From: Ashinkailepas kermadecensis
Taxonomy: Eukaryota; Arthropoda; Thecostraca; Neolepadidae
Length of the DNA stretch: 64,000 nucleotides
Direction of reading: 5' to 3'
NCBI GenBank assembly: GCA_034440615.1
Contig: JAOTOM010002954.1
Location: 60,001-124,000 of the forward strand
Every line of letters begins with the position of its first letter. The stretch's first letter is position 1. The notes under the pieces are model-generated. The model saw only the letters and a program-made list of their open reading frames with translations. It was not told where the DNA came from and did not search any database. The position numbers were made by a program, and so were the translations under genes. Shown here piece after piece: positions 47,259-56,929 of the stretch.

Positions 47259-47800
47259 ACAATCTTGTTAAGCACATTCATGAACTTTGCATTAGAAAAT
47301 GAAATTCCAAGAAATCGAAAATTTCGTTGAGCTAGAAATTTACCTAGGTACCTATCTACCTATCACAATTATGATCAGCTCTCCAAATCACCAGTTCCAG
47401 CTTGCAGTAGCACGATGGTAGCACTACTAATAATCCTACAATATGTCGCCATAAGCCTATCACATCACCCCACATCAGTTATCACAATTTTGTGTACTTA
47501 ATGATTGTCCACTTGCTATCAGTTCATATGCTTCGGACTCACATATTCATATAGGTAGGTAGTATGGTCCATGCTTTTTGCGATTCCTTTCCAGGTTCTT
47601 GCGGTGCCCCCAAACGCACAACCGTTACCATCGTCACCACACTATACTTTCTCCCGTGTCCGTGAATCCAATATCATTGACTATCGTTTTGTAATGTTCG
47701 TAAGGTAGAAGGCTAGCCCGTGTGGACCTGACACAAAAAGCTTCAAACAGGCCGCCCGCCGCCCAACTGCCAATCACAGTGATTATCGAAGTCAAGATAC

Positions 47801-47900
47801 CTTTACTAGAAGGTAGATCGAAGTTTTCCTTCAAGTCTGCATGACGTCATCCGAAGGTTTTTTAGTATGGTATCAATATGGTTGCAGAAGACTTTTCTCA
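47801..47900 (+). repeat. Interspersed repeat, first part
   Basis: Matches 26229-26337 closely and ends near GGTTGCAGAAGACTTTTCTC. The rest of this copy resumes at 49790. Confidence 0.7.
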
Positions 47901-47904
47901 AATC

Positions 47905-48590
47905 ATACGCAATAGTTACTTTTATTTTGCTTCCTCTACAAGCAAATATATTTATCTTCCGCTGACTTATTAATCTAAATCTATTAATCTTATTAATCTT
48001 GTCCTGTTCTTTCCAGTGAACATTTGTTCCGACACATATTTTTATCATGCATAGGCAAGGTTGGATTTGTGCATTGTAATCTTGCATGTTGAGAGGAATA
48101 TTTTGTAGTCATTCAGTATGGATAATATTTGTGTTCAACCTTATGCTTCGTAACTCAATTTGCACCCCCTTTCGGTGAATTTTGAGCACCTTTACTTGAT
48201 CACAGCAGCTCATTGTCAAACTTAGGAGGTAACTTAGGAAATTCAACCTCCAGATGAGAAAACAAGAAACAATTTTCTGGAGAGGATAGTGTTCTGGATT
48301 TAAAAAATCCAGAAGCAGCCTATTTTTCCAAACATGTATCTTCCTACCTACATTGACATACAACAGTCGTTGAAAACATAGCTTTTTATGGGCCAGCTAG
48401 ACCCTGGGCATAGTGCATTATTCCTTGATTAATTTTACATGGATTATTGACGATACATGCATAATTGAACATTTATGTACAATACAATCATCATGCTATG
48501 AATGCTTTCCCAAAACTTTTCATGAGTTGCAGTTCGATTTCCTGCGGTATGAATTCAGCATCTAGATATAATATTTGAATGTAACACATC
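47905..48590. other. AT-rich DNA upstream of the THAP remnant
   Basis: No gene recognised. It belongs to the roughly 1.9-kb insert defined by comparison with 26229-26703. Confidence 0.4.
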
Positions 48591-48603
48591 TGTTTCAGGT
48601 GTC

Positions 48604-48907
48604 ATGCCTTACTGTGCAGTACCAGAGCATAGAGGTGGTACTGGGCAGGCAACTTTAATAAATAAAAAATATGGTTACACGATTTTTATCAGGATTCTGC
48701 ATTAGCAAAATATCTTAGCATACAATAAAACATGTCTAAGTTCTCAAATGTTGGGGAACCAAGAGTATGCTCCAAGCATTTCAAAGAAATTGATAAGAGA
48801 AGAACCCTAAAGAAAGAACTGCTCAACCCTGCCTATTTGCAGAGAAGCAAATGTCTCCTACCATCAGCTATTCCCACCATAATATTCCCACCAGCCAAAA
48901 CCCTGGG
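48604..48907 (+). pseudogene. THAP-type zinc finger, broken
   Basis: From 48604 the plus strand reads MPYCAVPEHRGGTGQATL, the start of a THAP domain, but the second zinc-binding cysteine position holds a histidine-containing stretch. After about 48690 the frame is lost. It resumes at 48732 with SKFSNVGEPRVCSKHFKEID and ends in SAIPTIIFPP, corresponding to the conserved C-x-x-H pair (VCSKHF) and the AVPTIF box that closes THAP domains. The tryptophan/FP-box middle is missing and a TAA precedes 48732 in frame. TTTCAG precedes 48599 and GGGTAATC follows at about 48904, so splice sites are conceivable. THAP domains bind DNA in P-element-type transposases and in host regulators; which this was cannot be told. 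Confidence 0.6.
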
Positions 48908-49029
48908 TAATCCTGAAACCTGTTGTATTATTGATGTTTACATCATTTGGGAGATTACTTTGTTGTGTTTTTCCTGCTTTGCTTGCATGTTGACAATGTT
49001 TTCCTCCACCAAAGAAAAAGATGGATAGG

Positions 49030-49468
49030 CCTGGTTATGTTATGTCCTTTATTTCAAGATTTTGATACTTTTCTCTGAGAAAATAGATTAGGCTAGCTAA
49101 TTTTATGCTAGGTTCCCTTGCAATTTCGAAAGCTTTAAATAATTAGTTATTGTATATGAACCAATTGAAAGCCCTCCTTTTTGGTATTATTTCGTTTTTC
49201 AACCAATTTTTGTGCTTGTTGGTAAAGAATATGTTCTTTGTGCACTGAAATAACAATCCCGATAAGACCCTCATGTCAAGCATTTACCACTAAGTTATAG
49301 CTACACTAAGTTAGGGTCAAGGGTATGAGAAATAGATGATTTGGATCAGATCTGCTGACTGAAATGGTGCATTTATGAGCTACATTTTTTTTACAGAATG
49401 GATAAAGAATGATATCAGGTGACAAGTGTATCCATTAGATACATTTACATTTGAACAAGATTTGTATC
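49030..49468. other. AT-rich DNA, nothing recognised
   Basis: No domain, RNA gene or repeat recognised between the THAP remnant and the Penelope palindrome. Confidence 0.4.
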
Positions 49469-49556
49469 CATTGCGTGTAAAGAAAGCATACGACCTTCAA
49501 TATACCAGGAGGTGCTGAGTTGACATCAAAAGTAACGTTAAGGATTATACTTTATT

Positions 49557-49591
49557 ACTCAACGTTTCGGCCAGGGGCCATCGTCAGGAGT
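49557..49591 (-). ncRNA. Hammerhead ribozyme motif (Penelope type)
   Basis: Minus strand ACTC, CTGACGA, stem II GGCC/GGCC, GAAACGTT, GAGT. Core intact; identical in layout to 17718-17752. Confidence 0.8.
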
Positions 49592-49606
49592 GATGATGGC
49601 CAGGGG

Positions 49607-49641
49607 CCTCCTGACGATGGCCCCTGGCCGAAACGTTGAGT
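49607..49641 (+). ncRNA. Hammerhead ribozyme motif (Penelope type)
   Basis: Plus strand CCTC, CTGACGA, stem II GGCC/GGCC, GAAACGTT, GAGT. The core is intact but stem I is one pair shorter on the 5' side because the palindrome centre replaces the ACTC context. Confidence 0.75.
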
Positions 49642-49789
49642 AATAAAGTATAATCCTTAACGTTACTTTTGATGTCAACTCAGCACCTCCTGGTATATTG
49701 AAGGTCGTATGCTTTCTTTACACGCAATGTCTAAAACCCAGGAGCATCTAAGAGCCATTCTTCGTTGTATTAAACATATTTTTATCCTA

Positions 49790-50138
49790 TATGGTGGCCT
49801 GGATATAAAATATTTTAACCAGTTTGTACATTTCTTCTGTTCTATCATAAAACTTAGTCTGGAATACAAGCATAATCCTTTTTGTTTAAAAAATAGCATA
49901 GTTCCTGTCATATGAACACATGTTCAACTTTATTGACGAAAAGTATCAAGTCTTGGAATGGCATTATATAGGTTTTGTTTAGGATATTGGAGTCGATTGC
50001 TCGATGTCCTGACCTGTGTAGCTTAAGTATATGTTTCAAACTTAGTATAAAGGAGAGATTATCTGCATGAGATAACAAGTGAGTGATGCCTATATTTAGC
50101 TTGATTCTTTCCATCAACAATTATAGGATTTGTGTAAA
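49790..50138 (+). repeat. Interspersed repeat, second part
   Basis: Continues the copy begun at 47801; matches 26341-26703. Ends abruptly where the LINE fragment starts at about 50139. Confidence 0.7.
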
Positions 50139-50892
50139 ATGCCGCCACATGCCACGGTCTTCACTGCGGGGTTGATGGCCATCAGCAAAACTCTTGGATA
50201 CATCGAGGTTGACGACGATATTTTACATGTTATTTTGACTGATTCTCTGAGCAGTCTTGTGGCATTACGCAGTTTTAACCAGCAACATGCCATCGTTCGA
50301 GATATTTTATTGCACCTTACTTCGCTGCATCGCATGGGAAAACAGGTCATACTTTGCTGGATTCCAGCACATGTCGGAATCCGTGGTAACGAGCTGGCCG
50401 ACAGGGCTGCAAGGCGTGCAGCACAAGCGCCAAGGAGTCTCGTTCTCCCACTTCCTGCCAATGACTACTACCCAATTATCTTATCATTTATTCTCAGACA
50501 GTGGCAGTGCAAATGGGACCAAGTGGAGTTCAACAAATTAAAGCAACTCAAACCATACTTAGCTCCGTGGCCATCGTCCTTCAGCCAAACTAGAAGGGAC
50601 GAGGTATGCCATCTGTCGGCTCAGAATTGGTCACACTCCAGCAACACATAGGTATTTATTGTGCGGGGACGACAGGCCGAAATGTGTTAGGTGTAATTCC
50701 GTGCTGACTGTGCACCATGTGCTGGTGGCGTGCCAAGCATACACAGAAGAACGTAGGCGCCACTTCGGATATGATGCGAATGCTCTGAGGTTGAAGGACT
50801 TATTGGGAGATTATTCCCGATTTATACATAATGGAGCAGTTTTGTGCTTCCTCGCGGAGATGGGATTTCACGTAATATATGCACCTGCCTAA
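50139..50892 (+). pseudogene. LINE ORF2 C-terminus with RNase H domain
   Basis: The plus frame from 50130 reads FTAGLMAISKTL, then DSLSSLVAL and CWIPAHVGIRGNELADRA. This is the C-terminal half of an RNase H domain of the kind fused to ORF2 of I/Jockey-group LINEs, with the active-site aspartates in DSLSS and GNELAD and the catalytic histidine in AHVGI. After RRDEV (about 50605) the frame shifts. It resumes near 50645 and at 50659 reads CGDDRPKCVRCNSVLTVHHV, a CCHC-like zinc knuckle (C-x2-C...H) typical of the LINE C-terminus, and ends in a stop at 50890-50892. The reverse transcriptase is absent: 5' truncation at about 50139, where the host repeat is interrupted. No target duplication or tail was identified. 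Confidence 0.8.
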
Positions 50893-51635
50893 CTGATTAT
50901 TTGTTTCCCCAGATCTTATATCAAGCGCCTTAATAGCTACCGATGTTTTATATTCGTTTGTGACAGTCTGACGCGTGCTTAGGCAACCTTGTTACGTGTG
51001 TGTTCCCTTGCCGCCCCAGTTCAGTACATAGGATCAAGTTCAAGCCGCGCTGTGACAGAGACGGTCACCACATGTGCGCCGACCACTCGTACATTACGGC
51101 TGCGATGCGAGTGATGAATGAACGCAGGCGAAGCTACAGGTGTAAGATTCTTATATTGTTAGTTCATGTTTGTTTGTTTTTCTCGCCAACCACAGTTGGC
51201 GATCCACACAGGTAATCGTGCTGCTGCCGTTGATACTTGGTTATGTTATAAGTTCGCGATGCATTCGTACTTGAAATACGTACGTGCAAATACATGTGAA
51301 AATCGTACTAAGAACATATTCGCACTACATATATTCGTATTCAGGGAGTTTTACGAACCACGCAAGCAGGGCGCAACATCTGCAGTTCGGTCGAAGGTAA
51401 CCGTTTCTATGCAATTTTACAATTTGTGACTTGCATCCTCGATGACGGGTGCAGCCAGCTTCCTGCACATAGACATAGCAAACAGATATCATCAGCGGGT
51501 ATGGATAAACACCCCCTGCCCACCAATTATTTTCAAAATTTTCCACCAATATATACAGCCTACATATGCCCCCACAACCAAAACCCGTTCTCCCTTCCTC
51601 TTGTGATCTTTGCCTAAAACTAACCAACCAAAAAA
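50893..51635. other. Possible LINE 3' region, otherwise nothing recognised
   Basis: Probably begins with the LINE 3' untranslated region. Short frames (51000-51215, 51166-51429, 51325-51627 minus) carry no domain. The LINE end point is not visible. Confidence 0.4.
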
Positions 51636-51639
51636 TAAA

Positions 51640-52480
51640 TTGTTTTGTATTACATACTTCTCCCCCTGTTTAGTTTTTTTTAAATTTTTTAACACCCATA
51701 TACTTAAAATATAAAAAAAAACAAAAAAATAAAACGGGGGTTAGTGGGCTGCCCCCCCTGTCGGGTCCCCGGGGGGGAGGTGGGGTCTTTCCCCCCCCCC
51801 CCAGCCTCCCCTCCCCCCGCCCCCCACGAACCCCCCCCCCCCCACTCCGGGTGGCCCCCAACCCCCCCAAACTTCATCCACCACCCCCCCCCCCTACACA
51901 AAAAAAACACCCCACCCTACTTTCTTCCTCGCCCCCCCCCCCCCCCTCCCCCCTCCCCCCCCCCCCTCCTCCTCCCTCCCTCCCTCCCCCTTCCGGTCTC
52001 TTTTTTTGGTTTGGGGGGCCTTTGGGGCCTCCCTGGGCCCCCCAAGCCCTCCTTGGGGCGGTTCTGGCGGTTCTTTGACTCTTAGGTTCTTTTTTCCCCC
52101 TTTTGTTTAAAAACTTCCCTCCCCCTAAGGTAACCGGCTTTAGCTTTTGCCCCCCCTCGTCCCCCTTTCTCTCCTGTCTTCCCCTTCTTCACCTAATAAG
52201 CACCCTACACCAACTATAAAATACACCTAAAAATAACGGAAATTACCAATATATTGGAGGTAATTTTTTGTTTGGGCTGTTTAGGAGATTTTTTGTTGTT
52301 ATTTTGAAATTTGTTTTTTTATTACTAAAATTATAAAATTTTTTATTAATTTTTATTAAATTAAAATATAATATAATAAAATAGAAAAAAAACAGAAAAA
52401 AAACATTTAAAAAGAAAATAAAAATATAAATAAAAAACAAACACCTAACCACCCCCCCCAACCCCCCTCCCGGAGGGAGG
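51640..52480. repeat. Mononucleotide-run, strand-skewed region
   Basis: 51740-52020 is dominated by C runs of 6-15 with G runs; 52255-52450 is T/A runs. Proline-rich and glycine-rich frames here (51704-52085) are artefacts. The run structure is unlike the rest of the window and resembles low-quality consensus sequence. Confidence 0.75.
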
Positions 52481-52489
52481 GAGGCATTC

Positions 52490-52736
52490 ATAACGTACAA
52501 GGTTCATTTACTACCAAAGTTCATAACGTACAAAGCTCACAACGTACAAGGATCATAACGTACAAAAATCGAAATAAAGTACAAAATGCATTGGATAGGG
52601 CGCGTTCATAACGTACAAAATTCGATCACAACGTACAAAACAACGATCACAACGTACAAAACTGGCTTCAGAGGGAGCGTTCATAACGTACAAAGTTCAT
52701 TTACGTACAAGGATCATAACGTACAAAAATAGTTCG
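52490..52736 (+). repeat. TCATAACGTACAAA-type irregular repeat
   Basis: Ten copies of AACGTACAA (for example 52491, 52524, 52540, 52556, 52608, 52629, 52650, 52685 and 52718) plus TACGTACAA and AAGTACAAA variants, at irregular spacings of 16-50 bp. Most are preceded by TCATA or TCACA. The ACGTAC core is the same as in the 16-bp satellite at 21825-23630. Confidence 0.8.
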
Positions 52737-52879
52737 TCAGTTGTCCGCTAGGAGAGCCAGCGAAACCCTGGCGGCGAAATCTTGCGGCTGTATCTCCGCT
52801 TTCTGTCAACAGGTGACAGGAGTGTGCGGTTATTGGCGCATGGTACCTGGTAAATGTGCTGCCAAATGTGGTCTGGCGG

Positions 52880-53240
52880 TTTCTTCAGATGTTCTTCAAT
52901 TTCTCCAGGGGACGAGCACATTTCCTCAGAGGGTCGCCTTCGGTGGAAAAATCAACTGAGCAGGCAGCATGCAGGTGCTGCATTCGATAATACTGAGGAG
53001 ACGCCTTTTCGCCTCAAAGGGGCGCTTCTTCCTCCGAAAAGAGCGCCTTTGGCTGACAAATTCGTTCCAAGGGGAGGGCCTTTCCCGGCCGGAGCGACGC
53101 CACCTTTCCCTGGGGAGGGGGTGGGGGTAGCCCTCACCCAGATGGAGATGTGGTCTCCTCGAGGATTCTCAAGTGGATCCTTGACCCTTGCCCAACGAGT
53201 GTTTCAACCGATTGGACGGGGAGTGGGGCAAACCGATATT
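52880..53240. mobile_element. hAT-type family 2-like repeat fragment
   Basis: Contains GAGACGCC, AAAGGGGCGCTTC, CCTTTGGCTGACAAATTCG and CCTTTCCCGGCCGGAGCG, the internal repeat words of 34069-34865 and 28284-28593. Ends were not identified, so limits are approximate. Confidence 0.45.
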
Positions 53241-53249
53241 TAGGCCAAT

Positions 53250-53660
53250 TCTTTGATGTTCATTGTCCACTGCCGTCGGGGATAAAAATGTGCTGCATGG
53301 AAGATGCACCTTGAATTTTCTTCGTTGTTTGAACATCCGCAGCCCCTGCAGTGGTGGAAGCAGTCAGGATTCAGTCGACATTGGGAAGCACCCCGTTAAT
53401 AAAAAGTACACCGGCTTTAGACCGCTTAGCACCGTTAAGACAATATTTTCCTCGTAAAATGTTTAGTTTTGCCGCAAATTGGAAATGAAGGTTAATTTTC
53501 CTACAACCAGATCATCTTCAGAGCATGGCCCCCAGTGGCTATTCCCTAGATCCGCCGCCACTCCCTCTTCACCACCACCGGCATCACCTCATGTCATCAG
53601 AGTTGTTATCTGTCTGCCACCTATTCATAGATTTCTCTGAAACTAGAAATTCTAGATGAA
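53250..53660. other. No recognised gene
   Basis: 53530-53565 (CCCAGTGGCTATTCCCTAGA and CCGCCGCCACTCC) resembles a hAT-type end without a partner. Nothing else seen. Confidence 0.4.
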
Positions 53661-53662
53661 AC

Positions 53663-55128
53663 TGGCGTTACGTGTCGTTAGCGGGCATGCCGTTTCGGCG
53701 GCAGCGGGCCTGACGTGTCGACGGTGGACCTGACGTGTCGGTGGCGGACCTGACGTGTCGGTGGCGGACCTGACGTGTCGGCGGCAGCGGCCCTGACGTG
53801 TCGTCGGCAGCGGGTCTGACGTGTCGGTGGCAGCGGGCCTGACGTGTCGGTGGCGGACCTGACGTGTCGGTGGCGGACCTGACGTGTCGGCGGCGGACCT
53901 GACGCGTCGGTGGCGGACCTGACGTGCCGGCGGCGGACCTAACGTGTCGGTGGTGGACCTGACATGTCGGTGGCGGACCTGACGTGTCGACGGCGGACCT
54001 GACGTGTCGGTGGCGGACCTGACGTGTCGGTGGCGGACCTGACGTGTCGGCGGTGGCTGACCTGACGTGTCGGCGGCGGCGGACCTGACGTGTTGGTGGC
54101 GGACCTGACGTGTCGGTGGCGGACCTGACGTGTCGGCGGCAGACCTGACTTGTCGGTGGCGCACCTGACGTGTCGGTGTCGGACCTGACGTGTCGATGGC
54201 GGACCTGACGTGTCGGTGGCGGACCTGACGTGTCGGTGGCGGACCTGACGTGTCGCGGTGGCGGACCTGACGTGTCGGTGGCGGACCTGACGTGTCGGTG
54301 GCGGACCTGACGTGTCGGTGGAGCGGACCTGACGTGTCGGTGGCGCGGACCTGACGTGTCGTGACGGCGGACCTGACGTGCGGGGACCTGACGTGTCGGT
54401 GGCGGACCTGACGTGTCGATGGCGGACCTGACGTGTCGACGGCGGACCTGACGTGTCGACGGCGGACCTGACGTGTCGGTGGCGGACCTGACGTGTCGAC
54501 GGCGGACCTGACGTGTCGACGGCGGACCTGACGTGTCGGTGGCGGACCTGACGTGTCGGTGGCGGACCTGACGTGTCGGTGGCGGACCTGACGTGTCGGT
54601 GGCGGACCTGACGTGTCGGCGGCGGACCTGACGTGTCGGTGGCGCACCTGACGTGTCGGTGGCGGACCTGACGTGTCGATGGCGGACCTGACGTGTCGGT
54701 GGCGGACCTGACGTGTCGGTGGCGGACCTGACGTGTCGACGGCGGACCTGACGTGTCGACGGCGGACCTGACGTGTCGGTGGCGGACCTGACGTGTCGAC
54801 GGCGGACCTGACGTGTCGACGGCGGACCTGACGTGTCAACGGCGGGCCTGACGTGTCGGTGGCGGACCTGACGTGTCGTCGGCAGGGGGCCTGACGTGTC
54901 GGTGGCGGACTTGACGTGTCGGTGGCGGACCTGACGTGTCGACGGCGGATCTGACGTGTCGGTGGCGGACCTGACGTGTCGGTGGCAGCGGGCCTGACGT
55001 GTCGGCGGCAGAGGCCTGACGTGTCGGTGGCGGACCTGACGTGTCGTCGGCAGGGGGCCTGACGTGTCGGCGGCGGACCTGACGTGTCGACGGCGGGCCT
55101 GACGTGTCGACGGCGGGCCTGACTTTCA
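53663..55128. repeat. CpG-rich 20-bp satellite (about 73 units)
   Basis: The unit is GGTGGCGGACCTGACGTGTC with main variants after TCG of GT, AC, AT or GC. Most of the array is strictly 20 bp; a few indels occur near 54255-54400 and at both ends, where GGCAGCGGGCCTGACGTGTC units dominate. Blocks recur about 488 bp apart (TGGCGCACCTGACG at 54152 and 54640, followed by the same variant order), indicating a segmental duplication within the array. The 20-bp period yields a 60-bp super-period, so the 395-codon minus frame (53652-54839) is a repeat artefact. Confidence 0.95.
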
Positions 55129-55129
55129 A

Positions 55130-55680
55130 ATTAGCCTCACCACCCCAGCCACAAATTATCTTGCGGAGGAGTAAAGTAAAACTAACAACATTTAGACATC
55201 CAGGAGATGTCCCCCGCCCAGCCCCACCTTCAGCACCTGAGACGTCACACACACTATAACGTAAAACTCCCTTAACGTAGATGTACACTAGCCTTAGCTT
55301 CGATGACACACTAGCTTTAAAGGCGGCGCAAATAACCTTTAGGGCAGGCACGCCTAAAAAATAACTCCCCCCCACCCCCATCATCATTGGTGTTGCCAAT
55401 TAAACCACATTGCTTGCATATGTGACCGAGTACACTAAAAGTTAAATCGTGAAAATTATTGGTGTTGCTATGGCAGAACCAAATATATAGGCGTTTCCAT
55501 CAATAAAGAAAGTTGTTGTATTCCAATATATTTAGCAACATGTTCCTTATTCTTTAAAAGGCAATTTAAATGGCAGCAAAAATATCTGAATGGGTGCTAC
55601 ACCGACAATACTAAAAGTTGACGACCTTCCGCTCACCAATTGTTTGGCCAATATGGAATTGGTGGTGGGGGGCGTGGGCC
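55130..55680. other. Unique-looking DNA between satellite and palindrome
   Basis: No gene recognised. 55630-55680 already belongs to the GGTGG..GTGGGCC dispersed family seen at 14.0 and 18.7 kb. Confidence 0.4.
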
Positions 55681-55786
55681 ACGTAGGGATTTTCAAAATT
55701 TAGGAAAAAATTTGGATTTGTCAAAATTTGCATTTTATGTGACTTTCTACCTACATTATGTTCTTGAAGCTTTCGAGATTTGCATT

Positions 55787-55958
55787 GTTCGTTCGTTGGT
55801 TGGCTGTTGGTTCTTACGACGCATTTGGCCGCTAGATTATTAGCATTACTAATCACTCACGCCCATCAGTCGTGGGCGGCGAGCGACGACAGGTGAGATT
55901 GGAACCCACAACCTTTCGGTTTAGAGAGCAATATCTAACCCCAAGACCACTTCGTCCC
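55787..55958 (-). mobile_element. tRNA-derived SINE, left-arm copy
   Basis: Read on the minus strand it starts GGGACGAAGTGGTCTTGGGG (A-box region), then a B-box-like GTGGGTTCCAATCTCAC, then a body, and ends in ACCAATAACC-type tail repeats. It is the allele-like counterpart of 63707-63877 and belongs to the family of 59491-59656. Confidence 0.8.
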
Positions 55959-56307
55959 TACGATGCGTATTGCCACTTGATTTCGTTTCATAGTCGACAC
56001 AACGCATGTGTCTACATATATAAATGCGTGAATTACTTGGTACATTTGTGACTTAAGGTAACAACAGGTCATGCAAATGACCTTCGATGATCATAAGATG
56101 GAAACAAACAGAAAACCAAACAAACAACAAAAACTTCTACACTGAGAAGGTGGTTTTATTTCGACTTGTAAGCACCAATGTTCCGTCCTGATCTAAAAAT
56201 ACCGAAGGGCATAGTTCTTAACTTGATTGAAAGTAAAATAAAGTGAAACGTTTTGGCCCACATTGGCAAGGAATACTGTGCTTTTAATAAAAATTAGATA
56301 TATTAGA

Positions 56308-56343
56308 TCTCAAACTTTTCGATCATGGATCATTTTCAAGAGT
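56308..56343 (-). other. Decayed hammerhead-like motif, left arm
   Basis: Minus strand ACTC, TTGAAAA in place of CTGANGA, stem II GATC-CAT-GATC, GAAAAGTTT, GAG. Stem II stays fully paired although its sequence differs from GGCC/GGCC, while core positions C3 and G8 are changed. Identical in the right arm. Confidence 0.5.
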
Positions 56344-56572
56344 GACAATATTTTGTACACATCAATTCATGACAAAAATCATACACTGAAATCACGCACC
56401 GAATTCAAATCGCATCCTCGCATATTTTGTCGCCTCAACAAGAAATCACCTTCACATCTCGCATGTACTAAGCTCAACATACACGGTATGCACATTTCCC
56501 AATATCATACATCACACGGATCTCACAATTTCTGCAATCGCCTCCCCTATCGCTCCCTCTCCCCCTCTCTCT

Positions 56573-56779
<207 letters not shown>

Positions 56780-56929
56780 TTTCCCTCCCTCTCTCTCTCT
56801 CTCTCTCCCTTTTCCTTGATCACCCCTAGTATCCGTCTCTGGATCATCTCTCCATTCTTCATATCTGACTACTCTGCTATATGTTTTGTATGAGTGAAAA
56901 TACCATAACAAGTGCCTACGTGTGAAATA

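Larger units (their letters stand above)
49469..49785. mobile_element. Palindromic Penelope-like end dimer
   Basis: Arms 49469-49590 and about 49611-49733 are near-perfect inverted repeats of the Penelope 3' end, about 120 bp each, around a short centre. Each arm carries one hammerhead motif. The right arm continues through AAACCCAGGAGCATCTAAGA to TTGTATTAAACAT, a terminal stretch also found inverted at 16430-16480; the left arm stops at CATTGCG. There is no coding sequence. The two ends are back to back with no ORF between them, so this is an extreme deletion form of the arrangement at 16.4-17.8 kb. Confidence 0.8.

Noticed and set aside
53652..54839. 395-codon minus-strand open frame with RQVRHRHVRSA repeats
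   Set aside because: Product of the 20-bp array, whose 60-bp super-period contains no stop in this register; no start context or non-repeat domain.
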